This document shows, in pieces, positions 55,926 to 64,000 of a stretch of DNA of 64,000 nt. Positions within the stretch are counted from its first letter, which is position 1; each line of letters opens with the position of its first letter. The notes under the pieces were generated by a model. It ran no database searches, was not told the DNA's origin, and saw only the letters and a list, made by a program, of their open reading frames with translations. The stretch comes from Denitromonas ohlonensis (GTDB lineage: Bacteria > Pseudomonadota > Gammaproteobacteria > Burkholderiales > Rhodocyclaceae): assembly GCF_007625205.1 (NCBI RefSeq), contig NZ_VMNI01000002.1:124001-188000 (forward strand), in the 5' to 3' direction. The position numbers and the translations under genes were made by a program.

Positions 55926-57129
55926 TACGGGCCAGCCTCCGCTTGATGTTTGCCTGCACCACAAAATGGTCGATCAGCGGCGCACACAGGTTGCCGAACA
56001 GGATGGCCAGCATCATGCCCTCGGGGAAGGCCGGGTTGACCACGCGGATCATCACCGCCATGCCACCAATGATGGCGCCGAAGATCCACTTGCCGGTATT
56101 GGTCATGGATGCCGACACCGGGTCGGTGGCCATGAACATCATGCCAAAGGCAAAACCGCCAAGCACCAGATGCCAGTACCACGGCATCGCGAGCATCGGG
56201 TTGGTATCGGAACCGATAGCGTTGAACAGCAGGCTGATCACGATCATGCCCAGCATGACGCCCGCCACGATTCGCCAGGCGGCGATCCGCATGATCAGCA
56301 ACGCGATGCCGCCGATCAAAATGGCCAGCGTGCTGGTTTCACCGATCGAGCCTTGCATGAGGCCCAGGAAGGCGTCGGTCCAGGTCAGACCGGCCATCAC
56401 GATCGCATCCACACCGCCGGCCGCACCATTGGCCAGCGCCGTTGCGCTGGTATAGCCGTCAACCGAGGTCCACACCGCATCGCCGGACAATTGCGCCGGG
56501 TAGGCAAAGAACAAGAACGCCCGCCCCGCCAGCGCCGGGTTGAGGAAGTTCTTGCCCGTGCCACCAAACACTTCCTTGCCGATCACCACGCCGAAGCTGA
56601 TACCCAGCGCCACCTGCCACAAGGGAATTGACGGCGGCAGCGTCAGCGCGAACAGCACGCCGGTCACAAAGAAGCCTTCGTTCACCTCGTGGCGACGAAT
56701 CGTGGCGAACAACACCTCCCAGAATCCACCGACCACGAAGGTCACCAGATAAATGGGCAGAAAGTAGGCCGCACCGTGAATGAAGTTGTCCCAGACGCTG
56801 CCGGGATCGAAACCCGCCATCGACTGAATCAGCCCGATGCGCCAGCCCTCCTGGAGGGCCATCAGCTCAGCATTTGCAGCCAGTGCCGTGTTGGCTTGAT
56901 AGCCGACGTTCCACATGCCGAAGAACATGGCCGGAAAGGTACACAACCAGACCGTGATCATCATCCGCTTGAGGTCTAGGCCATCGCGGACATGTGATGT
57001 CGTTCGGGTCACGCTGCCGGGGCGGTAGAAGAAGGTATCGGCCGCTTCAAACAATGCGTACCACTTCTCGTACCTGCCACCCTTTTCGAAATGATGCTCG
57101 ATCGAATCGAGGTATTGACGAAGCCCCAT
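55918..57129 (-). CDS. nqrB: Na+-NQR subunit B (covalent FMN, riboflavin)
   Basis: 403-aa membrane subunit with about ten TM helices, the main Na+ channel candidate. The covalent FMN Thr lies in [14 protein letters not shown] (about residue 228), matching the SATA motif of Vibrio NqrB. N-terminal cytoplasmic helix [20 protein letters not shown] is typical. It lies 2 bp after nqrA and overlaps nqrC. Confidence 0.97.
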   Translation of the reverse strand: MGLRQYLDSIEHHFEKGGRYEKWYALFEAADTFFYRPGSVTRTTSHVRDGLDLKRMMITVWLCTFPAMFFGMWNVGYQANTALAANAELMALQEGWRIGLIQSMAGFDPGSVWDNFIHGAAYFLPIYLVTFVVGGFWEVLFATIRRHEVNEGFFVTGVLFALTLPPSIPLWQVALGISFGVVIGKEVFGGTGKNFLNPALAGRAFLFFAYPAQLSGDAVWTSVDGYTSATALANGAAGGVDAIVMAGLTWTDAFLGLMQGSIGETSTLAILIGGIALLIMRIAAWRIVAGVMLGMIVISLLFNAIGSDTNPMLAMPWYWHLVLGGFAFGMMFMATDPVSASMTNTGKWIFGAIIGGMAVMIRVVNPAFPEGMMLAILFGNLCAPLIDHFVVQANIKRRLARNV

Positions 57130-57131
57130 AA

Positions 57132-58484
57132 TCAGCCTTCCTTCTCGATGCGGGCCAGGATATCCCTCAGGATAGGACCGTATTCATATTTACCGGCACA
57201 GACATACGTGCACAGCGCCAGATCGTCTTCGTCCAGTTCCAGCGCACCGAGCTTCTGCGCCATTTCGGTATCGCCGACCACCAGATAACGCAGCAGCTGC
57301 GTTGGCAGGATGTCCAGCGGCATGACCAGCTCGTAGTTGCCCACCGGCACCATGGCCCGCGGGCTCCCGTTGGTGGTGGTGGTCATATCCAGGCGTTTTT
57401 CGCCCAGCAGCCTGGAGATGAAGATATTGAGTACCGAGTGCTTGTTCACGCCCGCACGCATGAAGTGCATGAACTCGCGGTCATTGCCTTCTTTCAGGCA
57501 AGACACCTGCTGGTGGTATGGCCCGAGATAGGCCAGCGCTTCGCGCCCGGTACGCCCGCCGAACACCGAGCCGGAGATCAGACGGTTCTTTCCCGCGTTC
57601 AACTGCCCTTCGGTCAGTTCGACCAAACTGGCACCAACACGGGTGCGCACCAGACGCGGCTGCTTGACCACGGGCCCTGCCAGCGACACCACCCGGCTCA
57701 CATCAAGCTGACCGGTCGTAAACAGCTTGCCGATCGCGATCACGTCCTGCGCACCGACGTACCATGCTGTGCGGCTTTCGCTCACCGGCGACAGGAAGTG
57801 AATATGCGTCCCCGGCAAACCGGCCGGATGCGGGCCTTCAAAATCGGCGCGCGCAATCTGCGCAGCGCCATCGGGCAGTGCAATCTTCGCACCCGGCGCA
57901 GCGCATACCCAGACCTTGCCCTCGGTCAGACGAGAGAGCACTTTCAAGCCGTTCTGGAAATCATCCGGGTGCTGAGCAATCAGCAGGGACACATCCGCCG
58001 CCAGCGGATGGGTGTCCATCGCCGTGACAAGGATGGCGCTGGGTCGCGTCTGAGGATCGGGCACCTTACTGAACGGGCGGGTTCGCAAGCTGGTCCACAG
58101 ACCTGACGCGCAGAGTTGTTCCACCGCGCGGTCCGTATCCAGCGTCGCGAGACTTGCTGCGTCATGAGTATCGAATGTAACGGCTTCCTCGACCTCATCC
58201 ACCCGGATCACGATCGACAACAAGGCGCGGCGTGCGCCTCGATGAATGGCGACGATTTCGCCCGCCCCCGGGGCGGTGTAACAGACGCCGGGTAGTTTCT
58301 TGTGCTCGAACAACGCTTGACCGCGCTTGACGCGATCTCCCTCGGCAACCCGCATGGTCGCTTTCAGGTCGTTGTAGTCAACACCAACGACCGCGACATG
58401 CTGTACCGGTGCCGCATCATGGATGCGCTGCTCCGGCACCCCGCTGATGGGTAGATCCAAGCCTTTCTGTAGCCTGAAATGCAT
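57132..58484 (-). CDS. nqrA: Na+-NQR subunit A
   Basis: 450-aa peripheral cytoplasmic subunit, containing a RnfC-like barrel and a quinone-site region (Na+-NQR binds ubiquinone near subunits A and B). Recognisable parts are the N-terminal [11 protein letters not shown] (about 6-16), [20 protein letters not shown] (about 68), [25 protein letters not shown] (about 310) and the C-terminal [22 protein letters not shown] at 58484 starts the conserved N-terminus; the open frame upstream to 58568 is unrelated. It is first in nqrABCDEF. Confidence 0.96.
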   Translation of the reverse strand: MHFRLQKGLDLPISGVPEQRIHDAAPVQHVAVVGVDYNDLKATMRVAEGDRVKRGQALFEHKKLPGVCYTAPGAGEIVAIHRGARRALLSIVIRVDEVEEAVTFDTHDAASLATLDTDRAVEQLCASGLWTSLRTRPFSKVPDPQTRPSAILVTAMDTHPLAADVSLLIAQHPDDFQNGLKVLSRLTEGKVWVCAAPGAKIALPDGAAQIARADFEGPHPAGLPGTHIHFLSPVSESRTAWYVGAQDVIAIGKLFTTGQLDVSRVVSLAGPVVKQPRLVRTRVGASLVELTEGQLNAGKNRLISGSVFGGRTGREALAYLGPYHQQVSCLKEGNDREFMHFMRAGVNKHSVLNIFISRLLGEKRLDMTTTTNGSPRAMVPVGNYELVMPLDILPTQLLRYLVVGDTEMAQKLGALELDEDDLALCTYVCAGKYEYGPILRDILARIEKEG

Positions 58485-58621
58485 GAAAACGTGCCTATCA
58501 ATAGAGAGTGAGCAACAGAGCCACGCCATCCCGTCATGGGACATCGCAACCCCAGAGCAAAACGCCACGATGTTACCGATTGAAACGCTCTGCTTCCAGT
58601 CTTATAGAAAAACATTGCTGA

Positions 58622-58639
58622 ATCGACCGTTCGGTCGAT
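58622..58639. promoter_or_regulatory. Perfect inverted repeat upstream of nqrA
   Basis: ATCGACCG-TT-CGGTCGAT: two perfect 8-bp arms with a 2-base centre, 138 bp upstream of the nqrA ATG. On the nqrA strand a TAAAAT hexamer (58640-58645 complement) touches its upstream edge, so the repeat would cover a transcription start. The form suits a TetR-family or similar dimeric repressor; the regulator is unknown. Confidence 0.5.
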
Positions 58640-59041
58640 ATTTTATGGCGAGCGATCTTTTCATTTTTTGATCAATGACAAGGCATCTCACCTAATGGGA
58701 TAGGCACGAAATCACGCACCGATCCACGATGCATCGGGCATCACCGACGCGCATGCGTGTGATTTATTCCACGCCGCCGATTTCGCCGACGAACGGCAAA
58801 ATCAGAATGCCATCCGAAATTCACGCCCCCCCCGGCACGCCCAATCCGCATCGCCAGGCCTCCCAAAAAAACCTGACAGCCAGCAACCACGCCGGTTTCG
58901 CCCGTTCCGGGTAGCAACAATCTCAAGGGCAACCCATACCCACGACCACACAAACCCTCGATAGATATTCAAAAGAACTACGCACAAAGTCGAAAATAAT
59001 GCTTGTGTGGTTTCCAGAGAGTTTTCTATACTCCAACCATC

Positions 59042-59090
59042 GTATGACCAAAGTAGTAACGTGAACTCTTGTTCAAGAACTTGGTCATAC
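59042..59090. promoter_or_regulatory. Nested inverted repeats upstream of the Xre gene
   Basis: Outer arms GTATGACCAA (59042-59051) and TTGGTCATAC (59081-59090) are perfect complements. Inside them lies TGAAC-TCTT-GTTCA (59062-59075). The block ends 38 bp before the xre ATG. It may be a double operator for the regulator itself, or an RNA hairpin if transcription starts upstream. Confidence 0.6.
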
Positions 59091-59128
59091 CCCTACAAAA
59101 TACGCAATATTGATGGAGAGCAAAGATC

Positions 59129-59428
59129 ATGAAAGCCAACGACAAGATTGACGTCCGCGAAGTACGTCGCAAGCTCGGTCTCAACCAGTCCCAGTTCTGG
59201 TCGCGCATTGGCGTCACCCAGAGCGGTGGCTCGCGCTATGAAAGCGGCCGTAACATCCCCCGCCCGGTTCAAGCGCTGCTGCGTCTGGTCCACATCGAAC
59301 AGGTCGACATCGAGAAGGTGCGACGTGACGACATGGAAATGGCCGACTACCTGAAAAAATCCAACCCCGAGCTGTACAAGACGCTCAAGAAAGAAGCCCG
59401 CGCGGCACGCAAACCAAAGAAGGCGTGA
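59129..59428 (+). CDS. Small Xre/HTH DNA-binding protein
   Basis: 99 aa. The N-terminal half is a helix-turn-helix (DVREVRRKLGLNQSQFWSRIGVTQSGGSRYE, about 8-38). Unlike most Xre proteins, the recognition region is followed by SGRNIPRPVQALLRLVHIEQVDIEKV, and then a Lys/Arg-rich tail. It resembles short helix-turn-helix proteins of Rhodocyclales of unknown role. The ATG follows GGAGAGCAAAGATC (about 10 bases). Because of the palindromes upstream, autoregulation is likely; other targets are unknown. It converges with the radical SAM gene via a shared terminator. Confidence 0.85.
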   Translation: MKANDKIDVREVRRKLGLNQSQFWSRIGVTQSGGSRYESGRNIPRPVQALLRLVHIEQVDIEKVRRDDMEMADYLKKSNPELYKTLKKEARAARKPKKA

Positions 59429-59446
59429 CCGGCCTTACGCCGGACA

Positions 59447-60286
59447 TCAAGGGCTGACGCGAACCGTCAGCCCTTTTTCTTTGATGCGCTCGGCAATCAG
59501 CATCAGGCCCGCTTCATCCAGCGCGCTCACCCGCACGGCCTCCGGCTGCATCGACGCGCGCACCACGCCATAGAGAAGAACACCTTCGAGCGCATCCAGC
59601 CCGGCCACCTCAAGCGTATTCAGATAGCCTGCCAGCGCCGCCTCACTGGGCACCTCGCCATCCCAGGCAAACATGCAGGTCTGCACCCAGGTCGGACACA
59701 ATTCGGCAGACTTTGCCAGCGCACGCGAGACCGACGCCGGGTCCAGATCCACGCCGTTGATACGCGCAATATCCTCACGACGCCCGCCGTCGACCTTGAA
59801 CCACACCTCACCACCGCCCGCCGCCAACCGGCGCAACCCGTCCTGCACCGCGCGTCGCCTGACCAAAGAGCCGTTGGTGATGAGCCGCACGGGCACCGCC
59901 GTCAATCCTGCCGCATCGCGTATCGCCAGCACGTCACTGACGATGTCGGCGAAGTCGCCCGCGCTGGTGGGCTCGCCGTTGCCCGAAAATGCGATGTCCT
60001 TGATCGTTCGCAAGCCCTCCGGCACATGCTGCTGCATGTAGTCACCTTCGACCAAAGCGGTCAGAAAACCCGACAACTCCTGGCGCAACTGCGCACGGTC
60101 GATCACCGGCGCGGCCCCGCGCACGAGGTTTGGCACCTGGCAATACACACAATGCCAATTGCACGCGTTGTTCGGATTCAGGTTGATGCCAACCGACACG
60201 CCGCCCGCGCGACGTGACAACACCGGATAGACATAGGTCATACCCGCAAAATCGCGGCTGTGATCTGAGACGTTCAAAAGCGTCAT
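59447..60286 (-). CDS. Radical SAM protein, COG0731-like
   Basis: 279-aa radical SAM enzyme with cluster motif CNWHCVYCQVPN (CxxxCxxC, about residue 42), preceded by YVYPVLSRRAGGVSVGINLNP, which matches the start of the COG0731 branch (wybutosine-like/unassigned). FSGNGEPTSAGDF (about 98) is the GGE-like SAM segment and VRLITNGSLVRR follows. The reaction is unknown. It is divergent from queD (80 bp), but it does not look like QueE, which is shorter. The start is ATG at 60286. Confidence 0.83.
   Translation of the reverse strand: MTLLNVSDHSRDFAGMTYVYPVLSRRAGGVSVGINLNPNNACNWHCVYCQVPNLVRGAAPVIDRAQLRQELSGFLTALVEGDYMQQHVPEGLRTIKDIAFSGNGEPTSAGDFADIVSDVLAIRDAAGLTAVPVRLITNGSLVRRRAVQDGLRRLAAGGGEVWFKVDGGRREDIARINGVDLDPASVSRALAKSAELCPTWVQTCMFAWDGEVPSEAALAGYLNTLEVAGLDALEGVLLYGVVRASMQPEAVRVSALDEAGLMLIAERIKEKGLTVRVSP
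59449..59475 (+). terminator. Terminator after the Xre gene
   Basis: AAGGGCTGAC-GCGAACC-GTCAGCCCTT followed by TTTCTTTG, 20 bp after the xre stop. The stem overlaps the last codons of the convergent radical SAM gene and could serve both. Confidence 0.85.
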
Positions 60287-60366
60287 GACGGTGGTCCTTG
60301 CCTGCTGAAAAGCGCGATGGGGAGCCTCAATGATATAGAATTGCGCCCCTGACCAAGGGGAAACGC

Positions 60367-60822
60367 ATGCGCATCACTCGCCGACTTGAGTTCGACGCCG
60401 GCCACCGAATTCCTGACCACGCCAGCCAGTGCAAACACCTGCACGGGCATCGTTACGTCATCGAGATCACCCTCACCGGCGACATCATCCAGGCCGATGG
60501 CAACCCCGCCAACGGCATGGTGATGGACTTCGGCGACATCAAACGCATCGCAAAAACGCATCTGGTCGATCAGTGGGACCATGCTTTCCTGGCCTACCGT
60601 GGCGACGCGCCCATCGTCGACTTCCTCGCCAGTCTGCCCGATCACAAGACCGTATTGCTGGACGCCGTTCCGACCGCCGAGAACCTCGTCGTCATTGCCT
60701 TCCGTATTCTTGACGCGCAGTACAAGGACAGCTTCGGCAACCACCTCCGCCTCGAGCGCGTGCGCCTATACGAAACCCCCAACTGTTGGGCCGACGCCAC
60801 GCGCGACATGGTTCAGGCCTAG
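60367..60822 (+). CDS. queD: 6-carboxytetrahydropterin synthase QueD family
   Basis: 151-aa enzyme of the 6-pyruvoyl-tetrahydropterin synthase family, converting 7,8-dihydroneopterin triphosphate to 6-carboxytetrahydropterin for queuosine tRNA modification. Zinc-binding His are in FDAGHRIPD (about 13) and HLHGHRYVIEI (about 25-30). The catalytic Cys is in SQCKHLHGH; MDFGDIKRI, WDHAFL and PTAENLVVIAF complete the set. Length is slightly over the E. coli enzyme. QueC/E/F are not in the window. Confidence 0.92.
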   Translation: MRITRRLEFDAGHRIPDHASQCKHLHGHRYVIEITLTGDIIQADGNPANGMVMDFGDIKRIAKTHLVDQWDHAFLAYRGDAPIVDFLASLPDHKTVLLDAVPTAENLVVIAFRILDAQYKDSFGNHLRLERVRLYETPNCWADATRDMVQA

Positions 60823-60851
60823 TCGCTACCGCGTCTGCCTGACCTCAAAAT

Positions 60852-60866
60852 GCACCACAACGGTGC
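60852..60866. promoter_or_regulatory. NtrC-like binding site
   Basis: GCACCACAACGGTGC is one change away from the NtrC consensus GCACCA-N3-TGGTGC (11 of 12 defined bases). It is centred 86 bp upstream of the sigma-54-like element. Confidence 0.45.
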
Positions 60867-60937
60867 GCCACTAACATCTCACGCCACGCCAGCGGGCGGA
60901 ATCTGCGCCGTCCGCCGTGTTTAACCCGGAATACGCT

Positions 60938-60953
60938 TGGCACGAAGTGTGCA
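60938..60953 (+). promoter_or_regulatory. Sigma-54-type -24/-12 promoter candidate
   Basis: TGGCACG-AAGT-GTGCA matches TGGCACG-N4-TTGCA except one T. The invariant GG (60939-60940) and GC (60951-60952) are exactly 12 bp apart. A start near 60964 would give a leader of about 225 nt before the transglutaminase gene. Confidence 0.5.
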
Positions 60954-61188
60954 CACACTGCACCGTAGCCACTCGAACAAAGCGCGTGTCACGCATGCAT
61001 CCATCGCACCCCGCAGCCGACCCCGCGCCCTGGCATCCGTTTCCACCCCGGTACAGCACGTCCGCGCGACCACATACCGACATGCAGAAATCCTTGTTAT
61101 GCTGGTTTGCAAAGCACTCAGGTGATTCCCGCGCACCTGCACTGCCTGCCGTGGCGATTCTCGATTTTCCGTCTACAGGAGTTTGCCT

Positions 61189-64000
61189 GTGTCGATTCAC
61201 GTTGCCCTGAACCATGTGACCGAGTACCACTATGACCGCCCGGTCGAGCTCGGTCCGCAAGTCATTCGCCTGCGCCCCTGCGCTCACTCGCGTACGCCGA
61301 TTCACGCCTATAGCCTGAAAGTCACGCCCGACAACTACTTCATCAACTGGCAGCAAGACCCGCAAGCCAACTGGCTGGCCCGGCTGGTCTTCCCCGAGCC
61401 GACCACGAGCTTTCGCGTTGAGGTCGATCTGGTCGCCGAAATGTCGGTCATCAACCCCTTCGACTTCTTCCTTGAGCCCCACGCGGAGGAGATCCCGTTC
61501 AAGTACGAGCCGTGGCAACGCCATGAGCTCGCGCCCTATCTGTACTGCCTGGACCTGAACAAAGACAACGCGCCCTTGTTCGCCCAGTACGTCGCCGACG
61601 TCGATCTCACCCCCCTGCGCAGTGTCGACTTTCTCGTCGCCATCAACACGCGCATCCAGAACGACATCGACTACACGATTCGCATGGAGCCTGGCGTCCA
61701 GACGCCGGAAGAAACCCTCGAGAAGCGACTCGGCTCCTGCCGCGACTCGGCCTGGTTGCTGGTGCAGGTGTTGCGCCACCTCGGTCTGGCCGCCCGTTTT
61801 GTCTCAGGCTATCTGATTCAGCTCACGCCCGACGTCAAAAGCCTGGACGGCCCGCAAGGCACCGAAGTCGACTTCACCGACCTGCACGCATGGTGCGAGG
61901 TTTACCTCCCCGGCGCGGGCTGGATCGGCCTCGACCCGACCTCGGGCCTGTTCGCCGGCGAGGGGCACATTCCCCTGTCCTGCACGCCCGAGCCCTCCTC
62001 AGCTGCGCCCATCACCGGCGCCGTCACCAAGAGCGAGGTTGAATTCTCCCACTCGATGGAAGTCACCCGGGTACACGAAGCGCCGCGCGTCACCAAGCCC
62101 TACACCGACGAACAGTGGTCAGCCATCGAATCGCTCGGCCACCGCATCGACGAAGCCCTGGTCGCGCAGGATGTCCGCCTGACCATGGGTGGCGAGCCCA
62201 CCTTTGTATCCATCGACGACCCCGATGGCGACGAATGGAACACCGCCGCGCTCGGGCCCACCAAGCGCCTGCTGGCGGCCGAAGTGTTCCAGCACATGCG
62301 TGAAAAATACGCCCCCAAGGGCCTGACCCACTTTGGCCAGGGCAAGTGGTACCCCGGCGAGCAACTGCCACGCTGGAGCCTGAACTGCTACTGGCGCGAA
62401 GACGGCGAGCCCTTGTGGCACAACCCGGCCCTGCTCGCCGATGAAAAGAAAGACTACGGCGTCACCACCAAAACGACCGAGCAATTCCTGCGCAAGGTCG
62501 CTGAAAACCTGGGGCTCGCGCCAAAGCATGTCTTCCCGGTCTTTGAGGATGTCTACTATTACCTGTGGCGCGAGCGCACGCTGCCAGTCAACGTCGACCC
62601 CTTCGATGCACGCCTCAAAGATCCATTGGAGCGAGAGCGCCTCCGCAAGGTCTTCGACAAAGGCCTCGACGCCGCCGTCGGCCATGTGCTGCCGATCGAC
62701 AAGGACGCGACCGAACACTGGAAGAGCAGCGACTGGTACATGCGCACCGGCCGCTGCCACCTGGTGCCCGGCGACTCGCCCATCGGCTATCGCCTGCCGA
62801 TCGACTCGCAGCCCTGGATCAAGGAAAGCGATTACCCGCACGTCCTGCCGCCCGACCCGATGCAGCCCGTCGCGCCACTGCCGGCGCGCGCGCACATCGC
62901 CGCGCAACTGAGTCGCCGACGCCAGGCCGCCTCCGCCGCTGCCAGTGCACCGGCCGCGCAGACGCAGACCAGGGTCGCACCCGCGCACGGCGAATCGGCC
63001 GACGAAATCAGCCGTCTGGCCATGTGCGCCGAGCCGCGCGACGGCCGACTGTATATCTTCATGCCGCCGACCCGCAGCCTTGAGGACTACGTCGAACTGC
63101 TGGTTGCCATTGAAGACGCCGCCGACGCCATGTCGCTGCCGGTCATTCTCGAGGGCTACGAGCCGCCGAAAGATCCGCGCGTCACGGTGTTCCGCGTCAC
63201 CCCCGACCCCGGCGTCATCGAAGTCAACGTGCACCCGGCCAAATCCTGGGACGAGCTGGTCGATCGCAGCGTGCACCTCTATGAAGCCGCCCGCATCAGC
63301 CGCCTCAGCACCGAAAAGTTCATGGTCGACGGCCGCCACACCGGCACCGGCGGAGGCAATCACTTTGTGCTCGGCGGCGCCACACCGGCCGACTCGCCCT
63401 TCCTGCGCCGCCCCGACCTGCTCGCCAGTCTGATCGCCTATTGGCACAACCACCCGAGCCTGTCCTATCTGTTCTCCGGCCTGTTCATCGGCCCGAGCAG
63501 CCAGGCGCCGCGGGTGGATGAGGCGCGCAACGACAGCCTCTACGAACTCGAACTGGCCTTCAAGCAGATGCCTGACGCCGGCAAGGAATCCCTGCCCTGG
63601 CAGGTGGACCGACTGCTGCGCAACCTGCTGATCGACGTCACCGGCAACACCCACCGGGCCGAGTTCTGCATCGACAAGCTCTACTCACCCGACGGCGCCA
63701 CCGGCCGCCTCGGCCTGCTCGAGTTGCGCGCTTTCGAAATGCCGCCGCACGCGCAGATGAGTCTCGCCCAGCAATTGCTGCTGCGCGCCCTGGTCGCCCG
63801 TTTCTGGAAAACGCCTTACCAGCCGGATCGCCTCGCCCGCTGGGGCACCGAGCTGCACGACCGCTTCATGCTCCCGCACTTCATCGCGCAAGACTTGAAG
63901 GACGTGATCGAAGAGACCCGCGATGCCGGCTTCCCGCTCGAATTCGAGTGGTTCGCCCCGCACCTCGAGTTCCGCTTCCCGCGTCACGGCGATGTCACCG
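61189..64000 (+). CDS. Transglutaminase-like protein with DUF2126 (3' end outside window)
   Basis: At least 937 aa. N-terminal immunoglobulin-like strand region (NHVTEYHYDRPVELGPQVIRLRP, about 6-28), then a bacterial transglutaminase core: catalytic Cys in LGSCRDSAWLLVQVLRHLG (about 184), catalytic His in DLHAWCEVYLPGAGWIGLDP (about 234). From about residue 325 the DUF2126 domain follows (TMGGEPTFVSIDDPDGDEWN and FGQGKWYPGEQLPRW; later TGGGNHFVLGGATPADSPFLRRP). Such proteins are usually encoded with a circularly permuted ATP-grasp protein and an alpha-E protein and are thought to make and cleave peptide-like amide bonds. GTG at 61189 is chosen, with AGGAG 9 bases upstream. The right edge truncates it. 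Confidence 0.92.
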   Translation, partial: MSIHVALNHVTEYHYDRPVELGPQVIRLRPCAHSRTPIHAYSLKVTPDNYFINWQQDPQANWLARLVFPEPTTSFRVEVDLVAEMSVINPFDFFLEPHAEEIPFKYEPWQRHELAPYLYCLDLNKDNAPLFAQYVADVDLTPLRSVDFLVAINTRIQNDIDYTIRMEPGVQTPEETLEKRLGSCRDSAWLLVQVLRHLGLAARFVSGYLIQLTPDVKSLDGPQGTEVDFTDLHAWCEVYLPGAGWIGLDPTSGLFAGEGHIPLSCTPEPSSAAPITGAVTKSEVEFSHSMEVTRVHEAPRVTKPYTDEQWSAIESLGHRIDEALVAQDVRLTMGGEPTFVSIDDPDGDEWNTAALGPTKRLLAAEVFQHMREKYAPKGLTHFGQGKWYPGEQLPRWSLNCYWREDGEPLWHNPALLADEKKDYGVTTKTTEQFLRKVAENLGLAPKHVFPVFEDVYYYLWRERTLPVNVDPFDARLKDPLERERLRKVFDKGLDAAVGHVLPIDKDATEHWKSSDWYMRTGRCHLVPGDSPIGYRLPIDSQPWIKESDYPHVLPPDPMQPVAPLPARAHIAAQLSRRRQAASAAASAPAAQTQTRVAPAHGESADEISRLAMCAEPRDGRLYIFMPPTRSLEDYVELLVAIEDAADAMSLPVILEGYEPPKDPRVTVFRVTPDPGVIEVNVHPAKSWDELVDRSVHLYEAARISRLSTEKFMVDGRHTGTGGGNHFVLGGATPADSPFLRRPDLLASLIAYWHNHPSLSYLFSGLFIGPSSQAPRVDEARNDSLYELELAFKQMPDAGKESLPWQVDRLLRNLLIDVTGNTHRAEFCIDKLYSPDGATGRLGLLELRAFEMPPHAQMSLAQQLLLRALVARFWKTPYQPDRLARWGTELHDRFMLPHFIAQDLKDVIEETRDAGFPLEFEWFAPHLEFRFPRHGDVT

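Larger units (their letters stand above)
58485..59128. other. Long divergent regulatory region, nqrA to Xre gene
   Basis: 644 bp without a supported gene. It is AT-rich near 58600-58700 and 58980-59110, contains the 18-bp palindrome at 58622 and the nested inverted repeats at 59042-59090, and separates the divergently read nqr operon and xre gene. Between 58700 and 58980 no structure was identified. Confidence 0.55.
60823..61188. other. Regulatory region before the transglutaminase gene
   Basis: 366 bp with no supported gene. It contains an NtrC-like site and a -24/-12 type promoter, then about 220 bp of leader before GTG 61189. A 97-codon frame at 60917-61210 has no ribosome site and an unlikely composition. 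Confidence 0.55.

Noticed and set aside
58655-58690. TTGATCAA as an FNR or ArcA site upstream of nqrA
   Set aside because: It is an uninterrupted 8-bp palindrome lacking the 4-base centre of an FNR box; the nearby 18-bp repeat is a better candidate.
60917-61210. 97-codon frame before the transglutaminase gene
   Set aside because: No ribosome site, odd composition (His/Pro/Cys), and it would begin upstream of the predicted sigma-54 promoter's start point.
62119-63654. 511-codon open frame on the minus strand
   Set aside because: Antisense to the transglutaminase/DUF2126 gene, whose catalytic motifs are on the plus strand.

Overview
The window is a GC-rich chromosomal segment from a facultatively denitrifying betaproteobacterium, most likely of the Rhodocyclales (Azoarcus/Thauera/Denitromonas-like). 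The evidence is membrane nitrate reductase with paired NarK transporters, a soluble molybdenum formate dehydrogenase, a Na+-NQR operon, PEP-CTERM exosortase substrates and a RelA-type ppGpp synthetase. The lineage is inferred from gene content; no marker gene settles it.

Layout. 1-6.8 kb: nitrate respiration (narG, running off the left edge, then narK2 and narK1, all minus strand) and a Crp/Fnr-type regulator. Near-identical CTAG-N10-CTAG elements lie upstream of both narK1 and the regulator. 6.8-12 kb: relA, an EamA transporter, mtfA, a flavodoxin-like protein and a host-attachment family protein. 12-15 kb: an accessory patch in which an Xre/MbcA-ParS antitoxin and its RES-domain toxin are separated by about 2 kb of palindromic repeats and a complete IS3-family element. 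15-20.4 kb: racemase, thpR, ispF, ispD, a MgtC/DUF4010 membrane protein, and an unusual protein that looks like an inward-rectifier channel fused to a gamma-glutamylcyclotransferase. 20.5-24.4 kb: an AmmeMemoRadiSam (MEMO-AMMECR1-radical SAM) operon, a hydrolase-fold protein and a SprA-related metalloprotease-like protein. 24.4-36 kb: a lamin-tail nuclease-like protein, two PEP-CTERM proteins, an FAD oxidoreductase, a Mut7-C protein, a fused TRAP permease without its binding protein, a 43-residue lipoprotein-like peptide and msrB.

36-46 kb: mfd, a divergent AraC regulator/peroxiredoxin-like pair, the aroG-serB-pabBC cluster and a CaCA antiporter, followed by a decayed second pabC-like fragment. 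46.3-50.8 kb: a two-gene NAD-dependent formate dehydrogenase whose FdsG and FdsB parts are fused. 51.1-51.5 kb: two identical tRNA-Arg(ACG) genes and a tRNA-Ser(GCT). 52-58.5 kb: the complete nqrABCDEF operon with nqrM and a CBS-domain gene. 59-61 kb: a small Xre regulator preceded by nested inverted repeats, a COG0731-like radical SAM gene and queD. 61.2 kb to the right edge: a transglutaminase/DUF2126 protein, preceded by sequences resembling an NtrC site and a sigma-54 promoter.

Functionally the window joins electron input (formate dehydrogenase, Na+-NQR) to nitrate as acceptor, with housekeeping genes for folate, aromatic amino acid, serine and isoprenoid synthesis. The most unusual items are the channel-GGCT fusion, the split Xre-RES module, the paired CTAG operators, the pabC remnant, and the nitrogen-type promoter before the transglutaminase gene.
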